Of a stretch of 64,000 nucleotides of DNA, positions 48,426 to 58,734 are shown one piece after another. Below the pieces are notes generated by a model, which made no database searches, had not been told where the DNA came from, and was given only the letters and a program-made list of their open reading frames with translations. Each line of letters begins with the position of its first letter. Positions within the stretch are counted from its first letter, which is position 1. Location: NCBI GenBank assembly GCA_046348835.1, contig JAXMDM010000002.1, forward strand, positions 186,001 through 250,000. Reading direction: 5' to 3'. Source of the stretch: Defluviicoccus sp046348835. GTDB lineage: Bacteria; Pseudomonadota; Alphaproteobacteria; Rhodospirillales; Defluviicoccaceae. A program made the translations under genes and the position numbers.

Positions 48426-49715
48426 ATGCTCGATATCAAGTGGATCCGAGATCATCCGGAGGAGTTGGATCGCGCGCTTCGGCGACGGGGCGCGCCGGCG
48501 GCGTCGGCCGATCTCCTCGCCCTCGACCGCTCCCGCCGCGACGCCCTGACGTTGGTGCAGGACATTCAGGCGCGGCGCAACACCGCGGCCAAGGAAATCG
48601 GTCGGCGCAAGAGCCGGGGCGAGGATGCCGCCGATCTGCTGATTGCCGTCGGCCGAGGCAAGGACGAGCAAGCCACGGCCGAGGACCGGGCGCGGGAGGC
48701 TGAGGACGAACTGAACCGGGCGCTGGCGGCGTTGCCGAATCCGCCCGCCCAGGATGTTCCGGACGGCATCGACGCCGGCGCCAATGTGGAACTGCGACGG
48801 TGGGGCGATCCGCCGGCGCTGACCTTTCCCCCGAAGGAGCACTTCGAACTCGGCGAGGCGCTGGGGCTGATGGACTTCGAACGCGCCATCAAGCTGTCCG
48901 GGGCCCGCTTTGTCGTCCTGAAGGGCGCCCTTGCCCGGTTGGAGCGGGCGCTGGCGTCATTCATGCTCGACCTGCACACGCAAGAGTTCGGCTACACCGA
49001 GATCAACCCGCCGGCCCTGGTTCGCGACGAAGCGGTATTCGGCACCGGTCAGTTGCCGAAGTTCGGCGAGGACCTCTTCCGGACCACCTGCGGCCGCTGG
49101 CTCATTCCGACGGCGGAGGTACCGCTGACCAACCTGGTGGCGGACGAGATTCTGGCGGAGGAGACACTGCCGGCGCGGATGACGGCGATGACCTGGTGTT
49201 TCCGCGCCGAGGCGGGAGCGGCGGGGAAGGATACCCGCGGGATGATCCGGCAGCATCAGTTCACCAAGGTGGAACTGGTGAGCATCACCACGCCGGAACA
49301 GTCCGAAGCCGAGCACGAGCGCATGACCGGCTGCGCCGAAGAGGTGCTGCGCCGCCTGGGTCTGCCCTACCGTGTCGTTGTCCTCTCCACCGGCGACATG
49401 GGGTTCGCGTCGCGCAAGACTTACGATATCGAGGTATGGTTGCCGGGGCAGGGCCGCTTCCGCGAAATCTCCAGTTGCTCCAACTGCGGCGACTTCCAGG
49501 CCCGGCGGATGAAAGCGCGGTGCCGTCCCAAGGGCGGCAAGGGGACCCGGTTTGTCCACACCCTCAACGGGTCGGGCCTGGCGGTGGGCCGGACCTTGAT
49601 CGCGGTGCTCGAAAACTACCAGGGAGAGGATGGCTCGATAGGCATTCCCGACGTTCTCGTTCCCTACATGGGTGGACTGGAGAGAATTGTCCGCGCCGAT
49701 GCACCCACCGGTTGA
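48426..49715 (+). CDS. serS: Seryl-tRNA synthetase
   Basis: 429 residues from ATG 48426. N-terminal tRNA-binding coiled coil (LDIKWIRDHPEELDRALRRR to about residue 100), class II motif 2 FRAEAGAAGKDTRGMIRQHQF and motif 3 LNGSGLAVGRTLIAVLENYQ. It charges tRNA-Ser (and Sec). The last 17 bases overlap surE, the usual serS-surE-pcm arrangement in alphaproteobacteria. Confidence 0.96.
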   Translation: MLDIKWIRDHPEELDRALRRRGAPAASADLLALDRSRRDALTLVQDIQARRNTAAKEIGRRKSRGEDAADLLIAVGRGKDEQATAEDRAREAEDELNRALAALPNPPAQDVPDGIDAGANVELRRWGDPPALTFPPKEHFELGEALGLMDFERAIKLSGARFVVLKGALARLERALASFMLDLHTQEFGYTEINPPALVRDEAVFGTGQLPKFGEDLFRTTCGRWLIPTAEVPLTNLVADEILAEETLPARMTAMTWCFRAEAGAAGKDTRGMIRQHQFTKVELVSITTPEQSEAEHERMTGCAEEVLRRLGLPYRVVVLSTGDMGFASRKTYDIEVWLPGQGRFREISSCSNCGDFQARRMKARCRPKGGKGTRFVHTLNGSGLAVGRTLIAVLENYQGEDGSIGIPDVLVPYMGGLERIVRADAPTG

Positions 49716-50481
49716 CCTCGCCCGCTCCAGGGTTTTGATCGCCAATGACGACGGCATCCATGCCCCCGGCCTGAAGCTGCTCGAACGCGTGGTCCGCCCC
49801 CTGGTCAAGGAAGTCTGGGTGGTCGCCCCGGAGACCGAGCAGAGCGCCGCCAGTCACTCGTTGACGATGCGGCGGCCGCTTTACCTGCGGAAGGCGACGG
49901 GGCGGCACCGCTACGCCGTCGACGGCACCCCGACCGACTGCGTATTGCTGGCCATCCACAAGGTGCTGAAGGACCGGCCGCCCCACCTGGTACTGTCCGG
50001 CATCAACCGCGGCGGCAACATGGGGGAGGACGCCACCTACTCGGGAACCGTCGCCGCCGCCATCGAGGGAGCACTGCTGGGTTTTCCCTCGGTCGCCTTC
50101 AGCCTTGTCTACGAGGACCGGCAGATGGTCTCCTGGCCGACCGCCGAACACTGGGTGGCCGAGGTGCTGCGTCGGCTGGACCGCCTCAGTTGGCCGAGGA
50201 ACGTCCTTCTCAACGTGAACATCCCGGGGGTGGCGCCGACGGCGGTGACCGGCATCGAGGTCACCCGCCAGGGCCGGCACAAGATCGGCGGCTCGATGAT
50301 CGAGGGGACCGATCCCCGCGGCCTGCCCTATTTCTGGATCGGCGGGGCCCGTGACGAGGACCGGATGCTGTCCGGCAGCGACCTGGAGGCCGTCCACCGC
50401 GGCGCGGTGTCGATCACGCCACTGACGCTCGACATGACCCACGCGCCCACCGTCGGCGCGTTGCGGGCGGCCCTTGGGTGA
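49699..50481 (+). CDS. surE: 5'/3'-nucleotidase SurE
   Basis: 260 residues from ATG 49699. Metal-binding motif VLIANDDGIHAPGL (Asp-Asp), VVAPETEQSAASHSLT, VDGTPTDCV and LSGINRGGNMGEDATYSGTVAAA. SurE dephosphorylates nucleoside monophosphates and short polyphosphate under stress. Overlaps serS by 17 bases and pcm by four. Confidence 0.95.
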   Translation: MHPPVDLARSRVLIANDDGIHAPGLKLLERVVRPLVKEVWVVAPETEQSAASHSLTMRRPLYLRKATGRHRYAVDGTPTDCVLLAIHKVLKDRPPHLVLSGINRGGNMGEDATYSGTVAAAIEGALLGFPSVAFSLVYEDRQMVSWPTAEHWVAEVLRRLDRLSWPRNVLLNVNIPGVAPTAVTGIEVTRQGRHKIGGSMIEGTDPRGLPYFWIGGARDEDRMLSGSDLEAVHRGAVSITPLTLDMTHAPTVGALRAALG

Positions 50482-51107
50482 GTTCCGAATCGCGCAAGAT
50501 TCGCCTGGTGATGGCTCTGCGCGGAGCCGGCGTCACCGATTCCCGGGTCTCCGGGGCGATCGAGCGCATTCCGCGCGAACTGTTCGTCCCCGATGCGTTC
50601 CGGGACAAGGTCTACGAGAACACCGCGCTTCCCATCGGCTGTCATCAGACGCTGAGCGCCCCCATCGTCGTCGGGCTGATGACCCAGGCGCTCGATGTGG
50701 GAGAGCGGATGAAGGTGTTGGAGATCGGCACCGGCTCCGGCTACCACGCCGCGGTGCTGTCGCGCCTGTGCCGCCGCGTCTACACCGTCGAGCGACACCG
50801 GGAACTGCTGCGCGAGGCGGAAGCCCGGTTCGCCCGGCTGGCGATCACCAACATCACCACCATGGCCGGCGACGGTACCTTCGGCTGGCCCGAGCAGGCC
50901 CCGTTCGAGCGAATCATTCTCACCGCCGCCGCCCATGACGTCCCGCCGCTGCTCGGCCGACAGCTGGCGCCGGGTGGCCTGATGGTGCTGCCGATCGACG
51001 ACGGCACCGGTCATCAACGGTTGTGGCGGGTTAGGCGAACCGACGAGGGGTTCGATACGGACGATTTGGGCGAAATTCGGTTCGTTCCGCTGATCGCCGA
51101 TCAATAG
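50478..51107 (+). CDS. pcm: Protein-L-isoaspartate O-methyltransferase
   Basis: 209 residues from GTG 50478, coupled to surE (GTGA overlap). N-terminal RIPRELFVPDAFRDKVYENTALPIG, the PCMT hallmark CHQTLSAPIVVGLMTQAL, and SAM motif LEIGTGSGYHAAVLS. It methylates isoaspartyl residues to start their repair. Unlike the methyltransferase near tolC it carries all motifs, so this is the functional Pcm. Confidence 0.95.
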   Translation: MSSESRKIRLVMALRGAGVTDSRVSGAIERIPRELFVPDAFRDKVYENTALPIGCHQTLSAPIVVGLMTQALDVGERMKVLEIGTGSGYHAAVLSRLCRRVYTVERHRELLREAEARFARLAITNITTMAGDGTFGWPEQAPFERIILTAAAHDVPPLLGRQLAPGGLMVLPIDDGTGHQRLWRVRRTDEGFDTDDLGEIRFVPLIADQ

Positions 51108-51153
51108 GCGCAGCGTGATTGCCCTCTTGTCTTGCGAGGGGCATAATCCAGCC

Positions 51154-52089
51154 ATGCGGTCGCCTAATTTTACGCGTCGGTTCCGCGGTGGCGGAAAGCA
51201 CATAGTCGCCGCTGTCCTAACGGTATCGGCGGTCTGCCTCTGCGGCTGCGAGAGTCCGGGCAGCGGCGTCACCCTGTCGCCGAAGGTGGCGCAGCCGGAG
51301 ACAGTCTCCTTTCCGCCGCCGGTGGCGAGGCCCTATTTTTCTCAGGAAGCGGCGAAGACCGAGCGCGGCGGGGACGAGCGGAGGTCAGCTTCGCATGGAC
51401 CGCGGCCGAGCGAGTACGTCGTCCGACCGGGTGACGACGTCTACAGCATCGCCTCCGACTACGGTATCGATGCCTATGAACTCGCCACGTTGAACGGGCT
51501 GGTGCCGCCGTTTGCAGTCAGTGCCGGCCAGCACTTGGCATTGCCGCCAGTCGGAGGTCAGGGGGCGTCGGCACCGCCGGAGCCGTCCGCACCGACGACC
51601 CAGGCGCCCGTGCTTGCGCAAGCGCCGGCTCGACCGGATGGCCAGACGCAGGCACGGGCCACGACGGCGCCTGCACGCACCGGACGTGACGCCCCGATCG
51701 AGGAGGAAGGCTTTATCTGGCCGGTGAACGGTGATGTTATTTCCGATTTTGGCGAAAAGGGCGCCGGTCTTGTCAACGACGGGATCAATATCGCCGCATC
51801 GCGGGGAACGCCGGTTCGCGCCGCCGAGAGCGGGGTCGTCGCCTACGCCGGCAACGAACTGCGCGGCTTCGGCAACATGCTTCTGATCAAGCATCCCGAC
51901 GGTTGGGTCAGCGCCTATGCCCACGCCGAGGAACTGCTGGTAAGCCGCGGCGACCGGGTGGGCAAAGGACAGGTGATTGCGCGGGTGGGCTCCACCGGCA
52001 GCGTCAGCCGACCGCAATTGCACTTCGAGCTACGGCAAGGCAAGAAGCCGGTGGATCCTCTCCAGTACCTGCACCGGCCGAGCGCGTGA
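51154..52089 (+). CDS. nlpD: NlpD-like LysM/LytM-fold lipoprotein
   Basis: 311 residues from ATG 51154. Signal peptide with lipobox CLCGC, a LysM domain (EYVVRPGDDVYSIASDYGIDAYELATLNGL), a Pro/Ala linker and a C-terminal M23 fold (LVNDGINIAASRGTPV to QLHFELRQGKKPVDPLQYL). The zinc ligands are degenerate: H-x3-D is replaced by N-D-G-I-N and the final H-x-H by Q-L-H, as in E. coli NlpD, so it should activate an amidase rather than cut peptidoglycan. Directly follows surE-pcm as in E. coli. Confidence 0.88.
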   Translation: MRSPNFTRRFRGGGKHIVAAVLTVSAVCLCGCESPGSGVTLSPKVAQPETVSFPPPVARPYFSQEAAKTERGGDERRSASHGPRPSEYVVRPGDDVYSIASDYGIDAYELATLNGLVPPFAVSAGQHLALPPVGGQGASAPPEPSAPTTQAPVLAQAPARPDGQTQARATTAPARTGRDAPIEEEGFIWPVNGDVISDFGEKGAGLVNDGINIAASRGTPVRAAESGVVAYAGNELRGFGNMLLIKHPDGWVSAYAHAEELLVSRGDRVGKGQVIARVGSTGSVSRPQLHFELRQGKKPVDPLQYLHRPSA

Positions 52090-52257
52090 GCGCTTTCTCG
52101 GCGTCCGGCAGGCCGGGAGGTCGAACGATGAAGATGATCACAGACCCCGACCGCCGGATCGATTATAGCTGCATGAAGTGGGGCATCGCCGACGGCGCGC
52201 CGCTGCGCGCTCCGGTCGGTTTCCATGCATCTAGTCGGCGGGGGGCGCACCGGGACA

Positions 52258-52674
52258 ATGAATGCCGTCGATAGGGATCCGTATTTTCGTCGTCTCCTTG
52301 CCCGGGTTCCCCCGGACGTGGCCGACACCTTCAACGACGAGCAGATCAGCGCCCTGAAGCGCGCTTTCGGCGGTCGCGCTGCGGGGTCGCACGCGGTTGA
52401 CCTGAGGTTCTCTGTCCCCTTTCTGCGCCGCCGGGTGTTCTACTTTGTGATTCTCGCCGGACGCGAGCGCCGATCCAGTCGTCGCCGGGCGTGGGAAAGG
52501 CGGCTGCGGCCTCTGGCGACCGTCGGCAATGCGTTGGCGATGATCTGTTTCGGCCTGCTGCTGCTGATTGCGGTCCTTTCCGTGCTTTATGTCGTGAAGC
52601 GGGCCCTCCACATCGATTTCGTCCCGGGCGTCAACATGATGCCCGATGCCACAATCGAGCGGCTGCTGCGCTGA
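52258..52674 (+). CDS. Conserved-looking membrane protein, unknown
   Basis: 138 residues from ATG 52258. Soluble N-terminus (DPYFRRLLARVPPDVADTFNDEQISALKRAF), a basic segment (GRERRSSRRRAWERR) and one membrane helix near the C-terminus (NALAMICFGLLLLIAVLSVLY, about 93-113). The family is not named that I know of; no catalytic residues are visible. Separated from nlpD by 168 bases that hold no gene. Confidence 0.55.
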   Translation: MNAVDRDPYFRRLLARVPPDVADTFNDEQISALKRAFGGRAAGSHAVDLRFSVPFLRRRVFYFVILAGRERRSSRRRAWERRLRPLATVGNALAMICFGLLLLIAVLSVLYVVKRALHIDFVPGVNMMPDATIERLLR

Positions 52675-52850
52675 AGGCCGGCGGATTTCGGTCCTCCGCT
52701 CCGGGGTCGTCGAAAGAATCCGAAACATGAAGTGAAGTCATAGGTCTCGCCCGCCGCTTGCCAGACCGCGCCCACCGCACTTACTCAAACAAGACGCGAC
52801 GGCGATCCGGTGCGGACTGCTGTCGTGAGTGACCGCCAGCGGAGACGAAC

Positions 52851-53786
52851 ATGGTGATGATCGCCGATCCTGTCCGGAGTCGTAAATCTTCCATTTCCGA
52901 CCCCCTGTTCCAAGTGAGGCCGCTCTCATCGGTGCTCGGGGTGGAGATCGTCGGCTTCGATGCGGCCGGTCCCGTGCCCGACGCGGCGATCACCGCCCTG
53001 CGCACGCTGCTGGATACGCACGGGGTACTCCTGTTCCGGGATCAGCATCTGGAGCCGGACGCTCAGATCGCCTTCAGCCGCCGCTTCGGACCGCTGCAGG
53101 AGGTGGCGCAGAAGCAGTATCAGATGCCGAACAAGCCGTTCATTTACATGATCGGCAACCTCACCGACGGCGAAGGCCGGCAGCTGGCGGATCCCAGCGT
53201 CGGCCGCATATGGCATTCGGATCAGTCCTTTCTTCCTCATCCCGCGCTGGGCTCGCTTCTCCTCGGTGTCGAATGCCCGGAGGAGGGGGCCGAGACCCTG
53301 TTCGCCAGCATGTATTCGGCGTACGACGCCCTGTCCGAAGAGCTGAAGCAGCGCATAGCCAACCTGCATGCCGTCCACAGCTTCTCCGAGTACTACGAGG
53401 CACTGCGGGGGCGGGACCCGACCCAGCCGCCGCTGACCGATGCCCGCCGCGAGTTGTATCCGGACGTGGTCCATCCGCTCGTCCGTCGCAATCCCCGTAC
53501 CGGCCGTCGCGCCCTTTACATCAATCCGGGCTACGCCATCGGACTGGTGGAAATGCCGGGCGAGGACGGCATGAACCTCCTCGAACACCTTTGCGACCAC
53601 GCCCGCGACGAGCGTTTCGTCTACGCGCATCATTGGCGGCCCGGCGACCTCCTGTTCTGGGACAACCTCGGGGTCAACCACAAGGGCACCCCGTTCGATA
53701 CCGACCGCTATGTGCGGCGGATGCATCGGTGTACCGTCGCCGGAGACGCCGCCAGCTATCAGGCGAGCCTGCTGCCGCAGTTCTGA
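52851..53786 (+). CDS. TauD/TfdA-family Fe(II)/2-oxoglutarate dioxygenase
   Basis: 311 residues. Facial triad: His122 and Asp124 in IWHSDQSF, His277 in DNLGVNHKGTPFD, with Arg289/290 in YVRRMHRC to hold 2-oxoglutarate. N-terminal RPLSSVLGVEIVGFD is typical of TauD. These enzymes hydroxylate small acids (taurine, aryloxy-acetates and others); the substrate cannot be told. No sulfonate-transport genes are nearby. Confidence 0.9.
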   Translation: MVMIADPVRSRKSSISDPLFQVRPLSSVLGVEIVGFDAAGPVPDAAITALRTLLDTHGVLLFRDQHLEPDAQIAFSRRFGPLQEVAQKQYQMPNKPFIYMIGNLTDGEGRQLADPSVGRIWHSDQSFLPHPALGSLLLGVECPEEGAETLFASMYSAYDALSEELKQRIANLHAVHSFSEYYEALRGRDPTQPPLTDARRELYPDVVHPLVRRNPRTGRRALYINPGYAIGLVEMPGEDGMNLLEHLCDHARDERFVYAHHWRPGDLLFWDNLGVNHKGTPFDTDRYVRRMHRCTVAGDAASYQASLLPQF

Positions 53787-53855
53787 CGGCTGAGCGGATC
53801 CCAGCGGCGGGGGGCCGGGTAGCGTCGGCAGCGCCCGTCCCCCATATGCTGGGGC

Positions 53856-54899
53856 ATGATCAACCCGGCGACCTACTGGCTTCCGCAAAGCGCGCGGATC
53901 GGCATCTTTCTCGCTCAGTATCTGGTTTCGGCGCGTCTCAGCCGCCCGGTGATCCGCCGCCGTCGTCCGCGACCGCCTGGACCGCGCCGTCCCTCCCCGA
54001 CGTTGAACGAGTTGCTTGGGGATCTGCGCCGATTGCTGGTGCGGGACTGGCGCAATATACGAGCCGGCCTCTACCGGCGGCCGGCCGACCTGCTCGGTGG
54101 CGCGCGCGCGTTGGCGATCAACACCATCCGCTATTTCGACGATCTGCCCGAGGTAAATGCCAGGCGCCGCCGCGATGCCTATGACGAGGTGCGCCTGGAA
54201 CCCGCCACCCTCGGCCGGGGTCTGCCCGACTATTACCTTCGCAATTTTCATTTCCAGACCGATGGCTACCTCAGCGCCCGTTCGGCCCGGCTGTATGATC
54301 ATCAGGTCGAGGTGCTGTTCCTCGGCGGTGCCGAGGCGATGCGTCGGCAGGCGCTGGTGCCGCTGGGGGCCTGGCTGCGCCGCCGGCGGCCCCGGGCGCC
54401 GCTGATGGCCGATCTCGGTTGTGGGACCGGCCGCTTCCTCGCTGCCGTCCGCGACAACTTTCCCGCCCTCACCACCGTCGGGGTCGATCTGAGCCGGGCC
54501 TATCTCGAAGAGGCGCGGCGTCATCTCGGCCGCTGGCCGGCAAACATGCTGGTGGAGAGCCCGGCGGAAGCGCTGCCTCTCGCCAATGCCTCCCTCGATC
54601 TCGCCACCTCCGTCTATCTCCTGCATGAGGTGCCGGCCCCCGTCCGTGCCGGCATTGCCGACGAATGCGCCCGCGTGTTGAAGCCGGGAGGCCGGTTGAT
54701 CCTCGTCGATTCGCTGCAGTTCGGCGACCGTCCCGCCTATGACGTGTTGCTTGAAACCTTTCCGGACGGCTTCCACGAGCCGTTCTACGCCGACTATGCG
54801 GCGAGCGATCTGATCCGGTTGATGGCCGAACGCGGCCTGACCCACGCTCACACCGACATCGCCTTCCTTTCGAAGGTGATGGTCTTCGACAAACACTGA
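53856..54899 (+). CDS. Class I SAM-dependent methyltransferase
   Basis: 347 residues. An Arg/Pro-rich N-terminus (RPVIRRRRPRPPGPRRPS) and a helical region (about 50-180; DYYLRNFHFQTDGYLSARSARLYDHQVE) precede a Rossmann methyltransferase core: ADLGCGTGRFLAAV (motif I, about 189-202), GVDLSRAYLEEARR and ARVLKPGGRLILVDSLQ. Such long N-terminal domains occur in bacterial methyltransferases with lipid or quinone substrates, but the substrate is unknown. Confidence 0.85.
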   Translation: MINPATYWLPQSARIGIFLAQYLVSARLSRPVIRRRRPRPPGPRRPSPTLNELLGDLRRLLVRDWRNIRAGLYRRPADLLGGARALAINTIRYFDDLPEVNARRRRDAYDEVRLEPATLGRGLPDYYLRNFHFQTDGYLSARSARLYDHQVEVLFLGGAEAMRRQALVPLGAWLRRRRPRAPLMADLGCGTGRFLAAVRDNFPALTTVGVDLSRAYLEEARRHLGRWPANMLVESPAEALPLANASLDLATSVYLLHEVPAPVRAGIADECARVLKPGGRLILVDSLQFGDRPAYDVLLETFPDGFHEPFYADYAASDLIRLMAERGLTHAHTDIAFLSKVMVFDKH

Positions 54900-54935
54900 G
54901 CCGGACGGCGCGCCGGCTCGTTCGGGTGGCCGGGT

Positions 54936-55949
<1,014 letters not shown>

Positions 55950-55964
55950 GAGCGGTTCCTTTCG

Positions 55965-57206
55965 TCAACGTGTCGGCAGGCCATGCAGGTGGTCATGACA
56001 GCGCACGAACGTCTCCACGCCGCCGAACGCTCCCGCCTTGGTGATGACAGGGAGAATGACATCACCAATGGTTACGCCGAGGGGCACTCCCGGTTCCACT
56101 TCCTCGACCAGCCGAATGCCCTGCACCCCGAGCTGACCGAGCAGCGCACAGGCGGTTTCGCCACCGGTGGCGATGAGGGCCCGCATCCGGGGCGCGGCGG
56201 ATGCCAGCAGGCGAGCCAGATTGGCCGCCAGCCCAGCGCCTTGCTTCAAATCGGGATGGTCGCCGAGGGTGATCTCGACGAGGACGTCCTCGCCGGTGCC
56301 GAGGGCCGCCGCGATTGTGTCACCGAGCGTCCTTCGGCTCGATTGGTCCCCGTCGCCGAGGAGCGCAACCGGCGGGACGCTGATCGATCGAACCGCTCGG
56401 GTCTCGACGAGGCGCGCCGCCGCCGCTCGGGACGCCTGCGCCAGGCTGCCGACAACGAACAGGAGGCCGCCCGCGTCCGAACGGACCGACACGGGCGGCA
56501 CGGGCATCTGCCGTAGCTGCTGGGCGAGGGCCGCCGCCAGCCCGCCCGATCCCACCCACAGAAGGCGCTCGGCCAACGGCGAAAGGGCGGAGGCGACGGC
56601 TTGCAGGTCGGCTTCGCTGACGGCATCGCAGACGACGGCGTCGATGCCCTCCCGTTCGGCATCGACGACGTATGCGGCAAGCGCCCCGTTGCCCTGACGA
56701 ACCAGATCGAGAGGGGCGGTAATGGCCCGCAGCCTGGCGGTCGCCAGGATCGCCGGTAGATTGGCACTGGCGTAGGTATGGTCCAGCGCCCACAGCGCGG
56801 TCTCTTCGAGGGGCTTGCCTTGCACCCGCACGTGCCCCGCTTCCGTCGTTCGACCGGTGCCGGGAAAGGCTGGCGAGACGAGGGCCAGTGTTCTTTGCCC
56901 GGCGCCACGCAAGGCGGCGATCAGGGCCGCCGTCTCGGCTGCCGGCTGACCGCGCAGCGTCGAGTCGATCTTCTTGTAGACCGCCTGACCGGGTCGATGA
57001 CGCGCGGTCAACACCTGGCACTGCCGGTTCGCCGCATCGTCGGCGGAAAGCTGGCGGCTCTCGGCATCGACCGCCAGAACCGGGATGTCCTCGCCGAGAG
57101 GGCCGTCACCCCAGGAAACCACCGCCGGCACGCCGCGCTTGGCGAAAGCGATGGCGCAGTCGGCGGCGCCGGTGAGGTCATCGGCAATGATCAGCCACCG
57201 CTGCAC
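55965..57206 (-). CDS. Four-carbon acid sugar kinase (DUF1537 family)
   Basis: 413 residues. N-terminal domain: IIADDLTGAADCAIAFA (acceptor-sugar Asp pair), YKKIDSTLRG and SPAFPGTGRTTEAGHVRVQG. C-terminal nucleotide-binding domain: FVVGSLAQASR, and ALIATGGETACALL, with KAGAFGG near the end. DUF1537 kinases phosphorylate D-threonate, D-erythronate or related acids; the product is oxidised by PdxA2 next door. Two bases after the permease stop, so part of one operon. Whether threonate or erythronate is the substrate cannot be decided. Confidence 0.92.
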   Translation of the reverse strand: MQRWLIIADDLTGAADCAIAFAKRGVPAVVSWGDGPLGEDIPVLAVDAESRQLSADDAANRQCQVLTARHRPGQAVYKKIDSTLRGQPAAETAALIAALRGAGQRTLALVSPAFPGTGRTTEAGHVRVQGKPLEETALWALDHTYASANLPAILATARLRAITAPLDLVRQGNGALAAYVVDAEREGIDAVVCDAVSEADLQAVASALSPLAERLLWVGSGGLAAALAQQLRQMPVPPVSVRSDAGGLLFVVGSLAQASRAAAARLVETRAVRSISVPPVALLGDGDQSSRRTLGDTIAAALGTGEDVLVEITLGDHPDLKQGAGLAANLARLLASAAPRMRALIATGGETACALLGQLGVQGIRLVEEVEPGVPLGVTIGDVILPVITKAGAFGGVETFVRCHDHLHGLPTR

Positions 57207-57208
57207 GA

Positions 57209-58222
57209 TCAGGCCCCTTTCGCCGCGGGGGTCGCCGGCACCTCGTCGTCGTCATCGTCAGGCAGGTCCGCCGGCCGGCCGAAGACGCGCGCGGCCCAGG
57301 CGGTGACCAGAGGCACCAGGATCGCCGTGACCACGACGGCGGCAGCAACGAGGATGGTTCCGCTTTTGGCGGCCTCGGTATAGACCGGGTTGGAAGCGGC
57401 GACGATCGCCGGCACTGCCGCCGCGTTACCGGCGGTGGAAGCGGCAGCGACGCCGGCCACCCCGGTACCGCCGGTCAACCGGTCGGCGAAGAACAGCGGG
57501 ATACCGGTGATCACCACCACCGCGACGCCCAGCCCAACGCCGAGCAGGCCCGCCTGCCACACCTTGGTCAGATCGAGGCCGGCGCCGAGCGCGAAGGCGA
57601 AGAACGGGATCAACACCGGGATCGCCCGGCCGAGGAAATCGCGCATCTCGCGGTCGAGATTGCCGATGACCATGCCGAATGCCAGCGGCAGGATGCTGCC
57701 GACCAGCGTCTGCCAGGGGAACGCCGACAAGCCGGCCACGCCGAGGGTCACCATGGTGAGGAAAGGCCCGGACTCCAGCGTCATGATGCTGTAGGCGCCC
57801 ACATCGCGCGGTTTGCCGTACTGTCCCATCAGGGCCATGTAGAGGCCGCCGTTGGTATCGTTGAACGCGGCGACGACAGCCAGGGTCGACAGACCGGCGA
57901 AGAAACCGGCTTCGATGGGAGCTTCGCCAAGAAGTCGACCGAGTACGATGCCGGCGACGGCGGCGATAGCGATCTTGGTGGCAAACAGGCTTCCGCCCTT
58001 CTTCAGGATGTAGGGGGTGGCCTTGAAGTGAATGCTCGCCCCCATGCAGACGTAAAAGACGGCGAGGATGGTCAATGCACCGGTGAACAAAGCTCCGGTA
58101 AAGGAGCCAAAGAATTTAGGGGTACCGGGGAAAATAGTGTTGACGATCGCACCAAACAGAAGTGGCACGACCATCATCCCACCGGGTACACGCTCTATGG
58201 ACCGCTTAATGGGAACTTGCAT
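57209..58222 (-). CDS. KdgT-family sugar-acid permease
   Basis: 337 residues, about ten membrane helices. The KdgT hallmarks are present: VPGGMMVVPLLFGAIVNT, FFAGLSTLAVVAAFNDTNGGLYMALMGQYG, and AASTAGNAAAVPAIVAASNP. E. coli KdgT brings in 2-keto-3-deoxygluconate with protons; here the neighbouring genes point to a four-carbon acid sugar instead. The Asp-rich tail (DLPDDDDDEVP) is unusual. GGGAGGAA sits eight bases before the ATG. First gene of the operon. Confidence 0.9.
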   Translation of the reverse strand: MQVPIKRSIERVPGGMMVVPLLFGAIVNTIFPGTPKFFGSFTGALFTGALTILAVFYVCMGASIHFKATPYILKKGGSLFATKIAIAAVAGIVLGRLLGEAPIEAGFFAGLSTLAVVAAFNDTNGGLYMALMGQYGKPRDVGAYSIMTLESGPFLTMVTLGVAGLSAFPWQTLVGSILPLAFGMVIGNLDREMRDFLGRAIPVLIPFFAFALGAGLDLTKVWQAGLLGVGLGVAVVVITGIPLFFADRLTGGTGVAGVAAASTAGNAAAVPAIVAASNPVYTEAAKSGTILVAAAVVVTAILVPLVTAWAARVFGRPADLPDDDDDEVPATPAAKGA

Positions 58223-58299
58223 TTTCTTATTCCTCCCAAGCGTGGTCTACGTTTTTTCTTTACGAGCTCTTCCGCACCTCTTCTTAAGGAGCACAGCAA

Positions 58300-58341
58300 C
58301 GCTCCCCTAGACTTTATACAAATTTGTGCCTGATCAAAAGA
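58300..58341 (-). promoter_or_regulatory. Candidate promoter and operator of the acid-sugar operon
   Basis: On the minus strand TATAAA (58313-58318) is a good -10 with a weak -35 (TCTTTT, 58336-58341). The perfect palindrome ACAAATTTGT (58318-58327) covers the spacer, a likely repressor site. The region 58223-58523 is AT-rich and otherwise without a gene. Confidence 0.5.
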
Positions 58342-58523
58342 GTAAGTTATGCGTTTGAAGTTCGCGGTTAAGTCCGAGCGGCATCCCCTCGTATGTGGGA
58401 TCCCTTCACATGTGGTGCCATCAGCGCGCGGTCAGCGGTCGTCTTTCGGCGCGACCGCCCCATGCTCGTCCGCGAGGGCCGCCGCCGCGGCAGCCGGACG
58501 GGAGTCAGCGGCCGCTTCCATAA

Positions 58524-58688
58524 TCACCCGGCGACGACAAGGGTGACCGTGTCGGGCGCCAGCGCCGTCAGTGCTGAGGTTGCCGTCTGGGCCGGCTCGT
58601 CGGCGACCGCGAAGTGGATCGACACCACCGCGAAAACAAGCAGTAACTGCAGGGCGTGGGGAAGGAGCGCAAGACGAGAGGATCCCAT
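58524..58688 (-). CDS. Doubtful small exported protein after pqiC
   Basis: 54 residues from ATG 58688: a short basic N-terminus, a hydrophobic stretch (ALQLLLVFAVVSIHFAVA) that could be a signal peptide, then a polar Thr-rich tail. Same strand, 47 bases after pqiC. Compatible with a small secreted or membrane protein, but no homologue is recognised and the frame may be chance. Confidence 0.25.
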   Translation of the reverse strand: MGSSRLALLPHALQLLLVFAVVSIHFAVADEPAQTATSALTALAPDTVTLVVAG

Positions 58689-58734
58689 CGGGCGCAGCGC
58701 GTGGTGCGTTTGGGAGGCGCATCGCACGCCCCCG

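Noticed and set aside
52926..54896. Minus-strand open frame of about 650 codons over the TauD and methyltransferase genes
   Set aside because: Antisense shadow spanning two real genes; no recognisable domain.
54898..54919. GAGCCGG/CCGGCTC hairpin between convergent genes
   Set aside because: Seven-base stem without U-tract in a GC-rich genome; too weak to call a terminator.
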